Assembly (NCBI GenBank): GCA_035361955.1
Contig: DAOSDC010000007.1
Location: forward strand, 25,921-89,920
Direction: 5' to 3'
Origin: UBA6120 sp035361955
GTDB lineage: Bacteria > Bacillota_I > Bacilli_A > RFN20 > CAG-826
DNA length: 64,000 bases
The notes beneath the pieces were generated by a model. That model was given only the letters and a program-made list of their open reading frames with translations, was not told the DNA's origin and did no database searches. Shown here in pieces: positions 17,016 through 25,451 of this stretch. Made by a program: the position numbers and the translations under genes. The stretch's first letter is position 1, and every line of letters starts with the position of its first letter.

Positions 17016-18299
17016 ATGAAATACAGTGCGCGGTTAAAAAACGAGACGATTTACCAAATTTATGTTCGCAATCACACAAGTGAAGGCACACTTAGAGCGC
17101 TTGAAGCGGATCTAGGTCGATTGAAAGACCTCGGCGTCTCGATTTTGTATTTGCTACCGATTAATCCAATCGGGGAAATCGAACGCAAAGGAACGCTGGG
17201 AAGTCCTTACTCGATTAAAGACTACTATGCCATCAATCCCGAACTCGGCACCCTTGATGATTTCAAACATTTTCTAGGTAAGGCCCACGCACAAGGTTTT
17301 AAAGTAATGCTTGATGTCGTGCTCAATCACACGAGCCGCGACGCCGTATTGGTAAAAGAGCATCCTGAATTTTACTACTACAAAGATGGCAAACTCGCAA
17401 ATCGGATTGGCGATTGGTCCGATATCGCCGATTTAAGATTGGATTTGGAGCCGGTGCGCGTTTATCTTATCGACATGCTTAAGTATTGGGTCAAGTTAGG
17501 CGTCGATGGTTTTCGTTGTGATGTTGCCCCATTGATTCCATTGGAGTTTTGGAAACGGGTCATTAGCGAGTGCAATGCGATTAACGACAATTTGATTTGG
17601 CTCTCTGAATCGATCGAACCCGAATTCATCAAGTATTTACGCTCGGAAGGATATGTCGGTCACTCCGACCCCGAGATGTTTCAAGCGTTCGACATTTTAT
17701 ACGATTATGACGTTTATCCGGCGCTTAAAACGTATTTGCTCAAAGATGGCGATTTGAAGGCGTACTTGCGGCTTGTCAGAACCCAAGAATACATTTATCC
17801 CCACGATTATTTAAAATTACATTTTCTTGAAAACCACGATCAGCAACGCATCGCCGCGATTGTCAAAAACGATACCGTGCTCCGTAATCTGACCGCTTGG
17901 TCGTTTTTCCAAAACGGTGTCGGTTTCATTTACGCCGGACAAGAAACGAAAAATGTGAAAACACCCTCATTATTTGATAAACAAGCGATTGATTTATCGA
18001 TTAAGGACCAATCTTTCTACGATTTCATTAAGAAATTGATTGCCATTAAAAAATATCCATGTTTTGCTTCGGTGCGCCGCTTTGACATCATCGATCATTT
18101 GCAGCTTGATTTGATCGTTGCCAAATTGACGAGTGACGACAAAGTTATTTTTGGTCTATTCAATACCGCGAAGCATGAGCGTCAAGTGTATGTGCCGATG
18201 GATGATGGAATCTACGTTGATTTAATCAGCGGAAAACACGTCATCGTCGATCACGGCATCCTCACATTAAAAGAACCGCTTTTCCTCAAAGCGGCTTAA
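17016..18299 (+). CDS. Cytoplasmic alpha-amylase family (GH13) enzyme
   Basis: 427 aa. All four GH13 regions are visible: DVVLNHTS (I), GVDGFRCDV with nucleophile Asp169 (II), WLSESIE with acid/base Glu198 (III), and LENHDQQR with Asp275 (IV). There is no signal peptide, so it acts on imported maltodextrins or similar alpha-glucosides. The short C-terminal domain has SDDKVIFGLFNTAK. GGGGG 5 nt before the ATG at 17016 supports this start over the 48-nt longer frame. It probably works downstream of the extracellular pullulanases at 29.7-35.3 kb. The exact specificity cannot be read. It abuts the convergent licD-like gene with no spacer. Confidence 0.9.
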   Translation: MKYSARLKNETIYQIYVRNHTSEGTLRALEADLGRLKDLGVSILYLLPINPIGEIERKGTLGSPYSIKDYYAINPELGTLDDFKHFLGKAHAQGFKVMLDVVLNHTSRDAVLVKEHPEFYYYKDGKLANRIGDWSDIADLRLDLEPVRVYLIDMLKYWVKLGVDGFRCDVAPLIPLEFWKRVISECNAINDNLIWLSESIEPEFIKYLRSEGYVGHSDPEMFQAFDILYDYDVYPALKTYLLKDGDLKAYLRLVRTQEYIYPHDYLKLHFLENHDQQRIAAIVKNDTVLRNLTAWSFFQNGVGFIYAGQETKNVKTPSLFDKQAIDLSIKDQSFYDFIKKLIAIKKYPCFASVRRFDIIDHLQLDLIVAKLTSDDKVIFGLFNTAKHERQVYVPMDDGIYVDLISGKHVIVDHGILTLKEPLFLKAA

Positions 18300-19133
18300 T
18301 CATCGATAGTCTTTATAAGATTTTGTGGCACTGACGCCAAAGTGGTAATGGTGGCCGACTTGTTTTTCCTTTGGCGGCAGTTTCATATAATCGCCGAATA
18401 TATGAGTCAGATAGCGGTGATAATCCGATGGCGCTTTGACTTTCATTCCTTCAAACATCACGTCGACTCCATCACCAAAAACAACTGGCGGCAGTGCTTC
18501 TTGGTTAAAATACATCGTCAAATACGGACCGACAAGCGTCGCCTTATCGTAAGGAATCGTTTGTAGGCTTCTTGAAATACAGCGCGCATTCCAGTTGCCA
18601 ATCGCAAATGGGAAAAACGGCAACGTGATGATATCGATGAGAATATCTAAGAAAAACTTTTTATTCATCCGCGGCATATGGAACGAGTTGCCAAGATAAG
18701 AGAAGTACCAGCGGAACCACAATAAGTATGGTTTCATTGATTTGACATGCGTAGCGCCTGGCTTTTTTGACATCCCATCAAGCGGGAAGATGTCAATCCA
18801 AATGCCGTGGTTCATATTCGTGAAGGAAAACACCGCTTCAAAAAAACTTGTGTTGGAATTTCTTAGTTTCGCATATGGGTAGCTGTACCGTTTGTCAGTT
18901 ACCACGGTTTGCAAAAAAAACGGCTGTTTGAACTCGTTGGCGAGTTGCATCAATCGATTGAAATCGGGACGAGGCATCGCTACGTCGAGGTCATCATCCC
19001 ATGGAATGAAGCCTTGATGGCGAATCGCTCCTAGGCAAGTTCCCCCAAAAAGGTAGTAACGAAGGCCATGCTTTTGGCATACTTCAATGAATTGCGACAA
19101 TAGATTGAGTTGGACTTTTTGGATTTCGTTCAT
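18300..19133 (-). CDS. LicD-family phosphotransferase
   Basis: 277 aa. LicD enzymes transfer phosphocholine or a phospho-alditol from a CDP-activated donor to a glycan. The motif block is clear near residues 28-52: YYLFGGTCLGAIRHQG and IPWDDDLDVAM. A further conserved part reads WIDIFPLDGM. The start at 19133 has a nearby promoter (19147-19175) and a leader of only about 6 nt. It is divergent from the HAD-TarI/IspD-SDR operon at 19236, which could supply a CDP-alditol or related donor, so they probably act together on the surface polymer. Confidence 0.88.
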   Translation of the reverse strand: MNEIQKVQLNLLSQFIEVCQKHGLRYYLFGGTCLGAIRHQGFIPWDDDLDVAMPRPDFNRLMQLANEFKQPFFLQTVVTDKRYSYPYAKLRNSNTSFFEAVFSFTNMNHGIWIDIFPLDGMSKKPGATHVKSMKPYLLWFRWYFSYLGNSFHMPRMNKKFFLDILIDIITLPFFPFAIGNWNARCISRSLQTIPYDKATLVGPYLTMYFNQEALPPVVFGDGVDVMFEGMKVKAPSDYHRYLTHIFGDYMKLPPKEKQVGHHYHFGVSATKSYKDYR

Positions 19134-19146
19134 ATGCGTCAAAAGC

Positions 19147-19175
19147 ATTATATATTTGATAAGTCGAGCAAGCAA
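19147..19175 (-). promoter_or_regulatory. Promoter of the licD-like gene
   Basis: Minus strand TTGCTT (19170-19175), 17-bp spacer, TATAAT (19147-19152). The ATG is 13 nt downstream of the -10 box, so the leader is about 6 nt and no SD is seen. Confidence 0.55.
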
Positions 19176-19235
19176 ACGAAACTTAATTGTGTATTATTAA
19201 TAAGAGATATTTACTGATAAACTGAAATTAGCAAT

Positions 19236-20042
19236 ATGGACATCAACGCCTTAAAAAATAAAAAGATATTCTTGTTCGACATGGACGGAACGATTTATAA
19301 TGACGACCACTTGTTCGATCAGGTGCCCGAAATGCTCGCGTTTTTGAAGGGCATCGGCAAGAAATATTTCTTTTTGACCAACAATTCGTCGAAGTCGACG
19401 AGTGATTATGTCAAAAAATTGCGCCGTTTAGGAATCGTTGCCCAACGCGAGGACATTATCATCTCAACCCACATTGCCGCGAGCTACCTAATCCGTCAAT
19501 ACGACCAACGCCCGATTTATGTGGTCGGAACCGATTCCATGGTCAAAGAACTGCAAGACCGAGGCGTCAACGCCGTGACGAAACTTATCGACGGCATCGT
19601 CGCCGTGCTCGTTGGTAACGATAACGAACTAACCTTTCAAAAATTACGTAACGCGTCATTGTTATTGACTCAAGGCATTGATTTCATCGCCACGAACGTT
19701 GACAAAGCATGTCCAGTTTCGTTTGGCTATGTGCCCGATTGCGGTGCTATCTGCGAGATGCTGACGCATGCCACTGGCAAGAAACCTTTGTATATGGGCA
19801 AACCACATGCCGAAATCGTTAATTACATCAAAGCCAAAACCGGAGTCATATCACGTGACGTAGTCATGATTGGCGACCGGCTTTACACCGATATGGCGAT
19901 GGCCATTAAACGGGGGATGACATCAGTGCTCGTATTGTCAGGAGAAGCCACCAATGACACACTTGGCAAATTTCCACACAAGGTCGATTACGTATTTGAT
20001 GACATCGCCGCGATGTATCGAGCGATGAAAGGATCAGTATGA
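19236..20042 (+). CDS. HAD-superfamily IIA phosphatase (NagD-like)
   Basis: 268 aa. HAD motif I is FLFDMDGTIYND (about 13-24), motif II is FFLTNNSS, a Lys is in YMGKPHAEIV, and the late acidic motif is VVMIGDRLYTDMAMA. The IIA cap and length are typical of NagD/glycerol-phosphate-type phosphatases. It overlaps the cytidylyltransferase start by ATGA, so the two are translated together. Dephosphorylating a sugar or polyol phosphate linked to that pathway is a reasonable guess. Confidence 0.88.
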   Translation: MDINALKNKKIFLFDMDGTIYNDDHLFDQVPEMLAFLKGIGKKYFFLTNNSSKSTSDYVKKLRRLGIVAQREDIIISTHIAASYLIRQYDQRPIYVVGTDSMVKELQDRGVNAVTKLIDGIVAVLVGNDNELTFQKLRNASLLLTQGIDFIATNVDKACPVSFGYVPDCGAICEMLTHATGKKPLYMGKPHAEIVNYIKAKTGVISRDVVMIGDRLYTDMAMAIKRGMTSVLVLSGEATNDTLGKFPHKVDYVFDDIAAMYRAMKGSV

Positions 20043-20752
20043 ATTATGCGATAATCATCGCTGGTGGCAGCGGCAAACGGATGAACTCCGACATTCCTAA
20101 GCAGTTTATTCAAATCGGTGAAAAACCGATCATCGTTTATACACTGGAGGCATTTAACCGCCATCCCGACATTGACGGCATCCTCGTGGTATGCTTGCCT
20201 GATTGGATTGATCGACTCTGGGCTTATGCTAAAAAATACAAGATTGAGAAACTGCGCTGGATCGTACCCGGAGGAGAAACGGGGCAGTTAAGTTGTTATC
20301 ACGGCCTGGCTCATCTTGAAAACAAAATCAAACCCGACGACTTTGTCATTATCCACGATGCGATTCGCCCGCTCGTGCCCAGCATCATTATCACCGATAT
20401 GCTACGCGTCGCTTCTGAACATGGTAATGCCTGTTCTTCGCTTCCGGTTCATGAAACGCTTATATTCACCGATAACCAAAGATTTGGTTCGCAATCGCTT
20501 GATCGTTCAATCGTCAGGCGCGTCCAAACACCGCAGGCGTATCGCTTCAGTGACCTATTCAGCGTCCACCAACAAGCGTTGGCGCAAGGGATTACGAATA
20601 GTGTCTACGCCAATACGCTGTTTGTCGATTTTGGTAAAACAATCCATTTTTCGCTTGGATTTGACAACAATATCAAAATAACGACATCCGAGGATCTGAC
20701 TCTTTTTAAAGCCTTGTTGACAATGAAAGAAGAGGATTTGGTCAAAAAATGA
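20039..20752 (+). CDS. CTP-dependent cytidylyltransferase, TarI/IspD family
   Basis: 237 aa. The nucleotidyltransferase signature IIIAGGSGKRMNSDIPKQF sits at residues 5-23. IIHDAIRPLVP and RRVQTPQAYRF are the other conserved blocks. The family includes IspD (methylerythritol phosphate pathway) and TarI (ribitol-5-phosphate). Neighbouring HAD, SDR and LicD genes favour a CDP-alditol donor for a surface polymer over isoprenoid synthesis, but sequence alone does not settle it. It overlaps the genes on both sides by 4 bp (ATGA). Confidence 0.88.
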   Translation: MNYAIIIAGGSGKRMNSDIPKQFIQIGEKPIIVYTLEAFNRHPDIDGILVVCLPDWIDRLWAYAKKYKIEKLRWIVPGGETGQLSCYHGLAHLENKIKPDDFVIIHDAIRPLVPSIIITDMLRVASEHGNACSSLPVHETLIFTDNQRFGSQSLDRSIVRRVQTPQAYRFSDLFSVHQQALAQGITNSVYANTLFVDFGKTIHFSLGFDNNIKITTSEDLTLFKALLTMKEEDLVKK

Positions 20753-21789
20753 GTTTTATCTACACCAAACCATATCTTGATGAATTATCCGAATTGCGGA
20801 CATTATTTGAATGTGATTTTTTACATAACAAAACTTTGGCGCTTTCTGGAGCGACCGGGATGATTGGATCATACTTGATTGATAGCTTATTGGCCAATCC
20901 GGATTTTAAAGGAACAATCATCGCCATCGTCCGCGATAAAGCGCAAGCAAGCGAACGATTTATTCATTTTAAAGGTGACCAGCGATTGCTATTTGTGGAA
21001 GCACGTTTGGATACAACCATCAATATTCAATATAAAATCGACTATTTGGTGCATGCAGCTAGTTTGACTAGTCCCCATGATTATCATGATCATCCAATCG
21101 ACACGATGTTATTAAATATCATCGGCAATAAATTCATGCTTGATTTAGCACTACGTCACTCCGCCCGATATATGTTCGTGTCTAGCACCGAAGTGTACGG
21201 CCAATCCAAAGGCGACCGCATCGATGAAACGTATTCAGGTTATCTTGATCAACTCGATCCCCGCAGTGCCTATAACGAAGGCAAACGCGCCAGTGAAACG
21301 CTATGCGTCGCCTATATGGCCGAACATCAGCTGGAAGTCGTGATTCCACGACTTTCACGCGTGTTTGGACCAACCTTGAAGGACAGTGACGGCAAAGCTT
21401 TATCACAGTTTATCGCTCGCGGAATTCAGCATCAGTCCATTGTGCTGAAAAGTCAGGGCGCACAGCGGTTTTCCTATACTTATGTCGCCGATGCGGCCAG
21501 CGCCATTTTGTTTTTGTTGCACCATGGCCAATCAGGCCACGCCTACAATGTCGCGAGTGAAGAAGATCTATCACTACGGCAAATTGCCGAAATAGTCGCA
21601 AATATATGCAAAACTAACGTTACTTTTGACCTCTCGATTGAAAAAAACATGAGCTACAGCAAAGCCGCTCATGCGCTTCTATCGATCGAAAAGATTAAAG
21701 ACCTAGGCTGGACGCCTCATGTTTCCATTAGTTCTGGTCTAGCGAGAACATGCGCGGTAAGGGCGTTACTACCACGCGCCGATCGATAA
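20749..21789 (+). CDS. Extended SDR nucleotide-sugar epimerase/dehydratase
   Basis: 346 aa. NAD-binding motif ALSGATGMIGSYLIDSLL (about 32-49), a Ser-Thr patch in MFVSSTEVYGQ, and the catalytic YNEGKRASETLC (YxxxK). The general layout is like dTDP-glucose 4,6-dehydratase or UDP-glucuronate decarboxylase relatives. It ends the operon with the HAD and TarI/IspD-type genes, so it may make the sugar or alditol precursor activated there. Its last 62 bp overlap the convergent wzy-like gene. The substrate is not identifiable. Confidence 0.87.
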   Translation: MSFIYTKPYLDELSELRTLFECDFLHNKTLALSGATGMIGSYLIDSLLANPDFKGTIIAIVRDKAQASERFIHFKGDQRLLFVEARLDTTINIQYKIDYLVHAASLTSPHDYHDHPIDTMLLNIIGNKFMLDLALRHSARYMFVSSTEVYGQSKGDRIDETYSGYLDQLDPRSAYNEGKRASETLCVAYMAEHQLEVVIPRLSRVFGPTLKDSDGKALSQFIARGIQHQSIVLKSQGAQRFSYTYVADAASAILFLLHHGQSGHAYNVASEEDLSLRQIAEIVANICKTNVTFDLSIEKNMSYSKAAHALLSIEKIKDLGWTPHVSISSGLARTCAVRALLPRADR

Positions 21790-23113
21790 TTTTTTCATCC
21801 ACTAATAATGGGACGACAATCAGTAAAGTCCCAATCGTGCCCATCGCGTCCGCTTTAAATAAAAACTTGGCCTCGGCAATCGATTGCACGAGGATTCCAA
21901 TCATGATGAATAACGCCGTTGTCGCTAGACGCGGATTATGCTTATGCCGTTTGATGACCAGATAAACAACGACACCGATACCGATCAAATAGAAAAGCAG
22001 CCCAATTAAACCGCCGGTGGCCACAACTTCAATCCAGCCTTGATGGAAACGGTTAGTCGGAGATGCGCCTCCTTCAACGCCCATGGCCACTTGAAGCAGT
22101 GAGTTGGAAATGGCAAAGCCATGACCGATCCAAATGTGTCGGCCAAAGATTAACTCAAGGCCGTGCCGCCAAATCACGATACGAGACTGGAGGCTTTCGA
22201 TGCTTTTAGGAATGAAGGTGTCACGCACGGTACGCGCTAACGGAAGCCGTGAATACATCAAACCAATGGTGGCGAAAATCACGAATGTGAAGAATAGCAC
22301 CAAACCTATCGATGAACGGACCGGATATTCTTTGTACTGAGTAACGAAATCATAAACGATAAAAAGCGCTAAGAAGAGGAAGCCGCCGATATATGAGGTG
22401 ATTGTAATCGTTAGTAGTAAGGTCACAAAAAAGATAAACATGATAAATAAATGCCAAATCCGATGTTTTAGTGAATCGAGCACCCCGACGGCGAATAAAC
22501 CAAGACTCATGTAATAACCAAACACATTGGTATTGCTGAACAACGATATCGTCGGAGTATAGTAATCAATATGACCGGTCGTGAACAAAATCATATATTG
22601 ATCCCATTCGGTAATCGCGCTATAGACGACAAAACCGAGCAAGATGAAGATGATGAAATATAGCAACCCCATTAATATCGCTTTTGATTTGATGATTTTG
22701 GGAGCGACTTGGAATAGTAGGTAGGTAACAAGAATCGATGTCAAAGCCACAAAGATGCTTTGGAAGCGTCCATATAAACCAAGCGTTAAGCCAACGACGG
22801 AGGCAACTCCGTCATTATCGATCGCCGTGAAACTAATATTAGTCGGTTGTACAAGTGCGGCGATAATCGGCGTTAGATAGAAAAGAGCAATTATAAAGAA
22901 ATACCGATAACTGATTAAGCGTTTGTCCTTGGTGAAAATCCACATGAAGATAAAGATGATAAACAAAAGGAATGAGCCACCGGCGAAGTAGTATTTACCG
23001 AGCGTCAACTGTAAATGCGGTTCCGTAATGACAATCGATTCGTTCAGGGCGACGATCGCCGAAATAAACAGTGTCAATCCGACTAAATTTAAAAGCGATT
23101 TGGATTTGCTCAT
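21728..23113 (-). CDS. O-antigen ligase/polymerase-like membrane protein
   Basis: 461 aa with about 11 predicted membrane helices and one large extracytoplasmic loop (about 270-350) containing RIVIWRHGLELIFGRHIWIGHG and RFHQGWIEVVATGG. This pattern fits the Wzy_C/O-antigen ligase superfamily, which polymerises or transfers lipid-linked glycans. Sequence is poorly conserved in this family, so the call rests mostly on topology plus the His-containing loop. TATAAT (minus strand, 23134-23139) lies 20 nt before the start. It overlaps the SDR gene tail to tail by 62 bp. Confidence 0.78.
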   Translation of the reverse strand: MSKSKSLLNLVGLTLFISAIVALNESIVITEPHLQLTLGKYYFAGGSFLLFIIFIFMWIFTKDKRLISYRYFFIIALFYLTPIIAALVQPTNISFTAIDNDGVASVVGLTLGLYGRFQSIFVALTSILVTYLLFQVAPKIIKSKAILMGLLYFIIFILLGFVVYSAITEWDQYMILFTTGHIDYYTPTISLFSNTNVFGYYMSLGLFAVGVLDSLKHRIWHLFIMFIFFVTLLLTITITSYIGGFLFLALFIVYDFVTQYKEYPVRSSIGLVLFFTFVIFATIGLMYSRLPLARTVRDTFIPKSIESLQSRIVIWRHGLELIFGRHIWIGHGFAISNSLLQVAMGVEGGASPTNRFHQGWIEVVATGGLIGLLFYLIGIGVVVYLVIKRHKHNPRLATTALFIMIGILVQSIAEAKFLFKADAMGTIGTLLIVVPLLVDEKIIDRRVVVTPLPRMFSLDQN

Positions 23114-23255
23114 GTTTTTTATTCTATTTTCAAATTATAACATAGTAAAAACTAACATTTCTTAATTGTAATGCCTAGGTTTTGTTTTTTCACTTATAGC
23201 GCACAACCAATAAAGTAATTATAATAACTAAGAAAGATAATCAGGAGATTGCACC

Positions 23256-24281
23256 ATGGCCGTACTAGTGACCGGAGGAGCGGGATACATCGGTTCGCAC
23301 ACCGTTGTGGCACTGCTCGAAAAAGATTATGATGTCGTTATCGTCGATAACCTATCAAACAGTAAACCTACAGCGCTAGACCGCATTTACGAAATCACGG
23401 GCAAGCGGCCGCGTTTTTATGAAGTCGATTGTACCGATTATGCGGCATTTGAAGATGTGTTCAAACAGGAAAAAATCGATCAAGTTATCCATTTTGCTGG
23501 ATTAAAGGCCGTCGGAGAATCAGTCGAAAAACCTTTAAAGTATTACCAAAACAATATTGATAGCACGCTCGTGCTCCTCGAATTAATGAAAAAATACGAG
23601 GTTCATAACATCGTGTTCTCTAGTAGCGCGACCGTCTATGGCAATCCCAAACGCGTGCCGTTATATGAAACCGATGAAGTTGGTCAAACGACCAATCCCT
23701 ATGGCACGACCAAGTATTTCATCGAACGCATTCTAATGGATTTTCAACATGTCAATCCACTTTATAACATCGTCATCTTACGCTACTTCAATCCAATTGG
23801 AGCGCATCCAAGCGGTCTGATTGGCGAAGATCCTGAAGGCATTCCCAACAATTTGATGCCTTACATCACCCAAGTGGCGATTGGAAAATTGATTAATCTT
23901 GGCGTATTCGGAAACGATTACGATACGGTTGACGGCACTGGCGTGCGTGATTATTTGCATGTCGTCGATTTGGCAATGGGTCATTTAGCCGCGCTTGAGT
24001 TAATCGCCAAGAAAATGGGTGGCGTGTTCGTTTATAACCTCGGCACCGGGCGCGGCACAAGCGTGCTTGAAATGATCACATCATTTGAAGAAGCCAGCGG
24101 TATTAAAATTCCATATGTCATTACCAAACGCCGACCAGGCGATATCGCCAGTTGTTACGCTAATTGCGACAAAGCGGCGCATGAACTCAAGTGGCGCGCC
24201 AAGCTTTCGATCGTCGATGCCTGCCGTGATGCTTGGAATTGGCAAAAGAAAAATCCACACGGATATGGTAGCGAGGTCTAA
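23256..24281 (+). CDS. galE: UDP-glucose 4-epimerase
   Basis: 341 aa. It interconverts UDP-glucose and UDP-galactose (and possibly the GlcNAc forms). The GalE pattern is clear: MAVLVTGGAGYIGSHTVVAL at the N-terminus, SSSATVYGNP, and catalytic Tyr149-Lys153 in NPYGTTKYFIER. RYFNPIGAHPSGLIGEDP is typical. CAGGAG lies 8 nt before the ATG and TATAAT is at 23220-23225. It overlaps ugd by one base (TAATG), forming a UDP-sugar operon for the surface polymer. Confidence 0.96.
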   Translation: MAVLVTGGAGYIGSHTVVALLEKDYDVVIVDNLSNSKPTALDRIYEITGKRPRFYEVDCTDYAAFEDVFKQEKIDQVIHFAGLKAVGESVEKPLKYYQNNIDSTLVLLELMKKYEVHNIVFSSSATVYGNPKRVPLYETDEVGQTTNPYGTTKYFIERILMDFQHVNPLYNIVILRYFNPIGAHPSGLIGEDPEGIPNNLMPYITQVAIGKLINLGVFGNDYDTVDGTGVRDYLHVVDLAMGHLAALELIAKKMGGVFVYNLGTGRGTSVLEMITSFEEASGIKIPYVITKRRPGDIASCYANCDKAAHELKWRAKLSIVDACRDAWNWQKKNPHGYGSEV

Positions 24282-25450
24282 TGTTGAAGATTGTCGTCGT
24301 CGGTCTGGGCTACGTCGGATTGGCCAACGCCATCTTTTTATCACGCCATCACGAAGTGATTGGTTACGACACCGATCAAGCCAAACTTAACAAGATTGCG
24401 CAAGGCATATGTCCAATCGAAGATCAATCGATTAGGGAACATTTCGCAAATTCCAAGGTCAACGTCAAAATCGTCACTGACCCTTACGAAGCATATCGAC
24501 ATGCCGATGTCGTGATTATCGCCACGCCGACTGATTATGATGAAGCATCAAACCGTTTAGATACGTCGATAGTCGTTAAAACGGTTGCACGCGTGCTCGA
24601 ACTAAATCGTCAATGCGTTATTATCATCCGGTCAACGCTTCCAATTGGAACAATCGATAAATTAACGCTCGCATTCGATTATGAAAACATTATGTTCGTG
24701 CCGGAGTTTCTCAGAGAAGGTCTAGCGCTGTCCGACACTAATAACCCGACGCGTCTTGTCATTGGATCTAATAGTGTAAAAAAAGAACTAGCCGCGGATT
24801 TATTATCCGCTAACTTGAAAACACCGGTTCCAATCATATACACCACCCCAACCGAAGCCGAAGCCATCAAATTATTATCAAATGCCTATTTGGCACTACG
24901 CATCGCTTTTTTCAACGAACTTGATAATTTGGCGATTGAAAAGCATCTTGACGCCAAGACGATGATTACAGCGCTGGGACATGATCCCCGTATCGGTAAC
25001 ACCTACAACAACCCTTCATTTGGTTTTTCCGGTTATTGCTTGCCTAAAGACACGAAACAACTAGTCGCGGATTTCGACACGATTCCCCACAGCATTGTCG
25101 AAGCAATTGGCAAAAGTAACGAACAACGTATCGATTTCATTGTCAGTGACATTTTGTCACTGAATCCTAAAACAATTGGAATCTATCGCTTAACGATGAA
25201 ACAAGCATCGAGTAATTTGCGGCACGCGGTCATTCACGAAGTAATCAGGAAACTACGCGAACATCGAATTGATATATTGATATACGAACCGTTATTGAAA
25301 AATTCAGGCTCCTATGAAGGATGCATGGTCGGAACCATTGATGAGTTGATTGACAAATCCGATGTCATCGTCGCGAATCGATCCGATGAATTGATTGCGA
25401 AAGCCGGGCCAAAGTTATATACCCGCGATGCCTTTCACACCGATAAATGA
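24281..25450 (+). CDS. ugd: UDP-glucose 6-dehydrogenase
   Basis: 389 aa. It oxidises UDP-glucose to UDP-glucuronate using two NAD. N-terminal Rossmann motif IVVVGLGYVGLANAIFLSRH, IRSTLPIGTI, FVPEFLREG, and catalytic Cys253 in GFSGYCLPKDTKQL. The C-terminal domain is the UDP-binding half. At 389 aa it is of the short bacterial type. It is coupled to galE by a one-base overlap. The product suggests glucuronic acid or a derivative in the cell-surface polymer. Confidence 0.94.
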   Translation: MLKIVVVGLGYVGLANAIFLSRHHEVIGYDTDQAKLNKIAQGICPIEDQSIREHFANSKVNVKIVTDPYEAYRHADVVIIATPTDYDEASNRLDTSIVVKTVARVLELNRQCVIIIRSTLPIGTIDKLTLAFDYENIMFVPEFLREGLALSDTNNPTRLVIGSNSVKKELAADLLSANLKTPVPIIYTTPTEAEAIKLLSNAYLALRIAFFNELDNLAIEKHLDAKTMITALGHDPRIGNTYNNPSFGFSGYCLPKDTKQLVADFDTIPHSIVEAIGKSNEQRIDFIVSDILSLNPKTIGIYRLTMKQASSNLRHAVIHEVIRKLREHRIDILIYEPLLKNSGSYEGCMVGTIDELIDKSDVIVANRSDELIAKAGPKLYTRDAFHTDK

Positions 25451-25451
25451 T

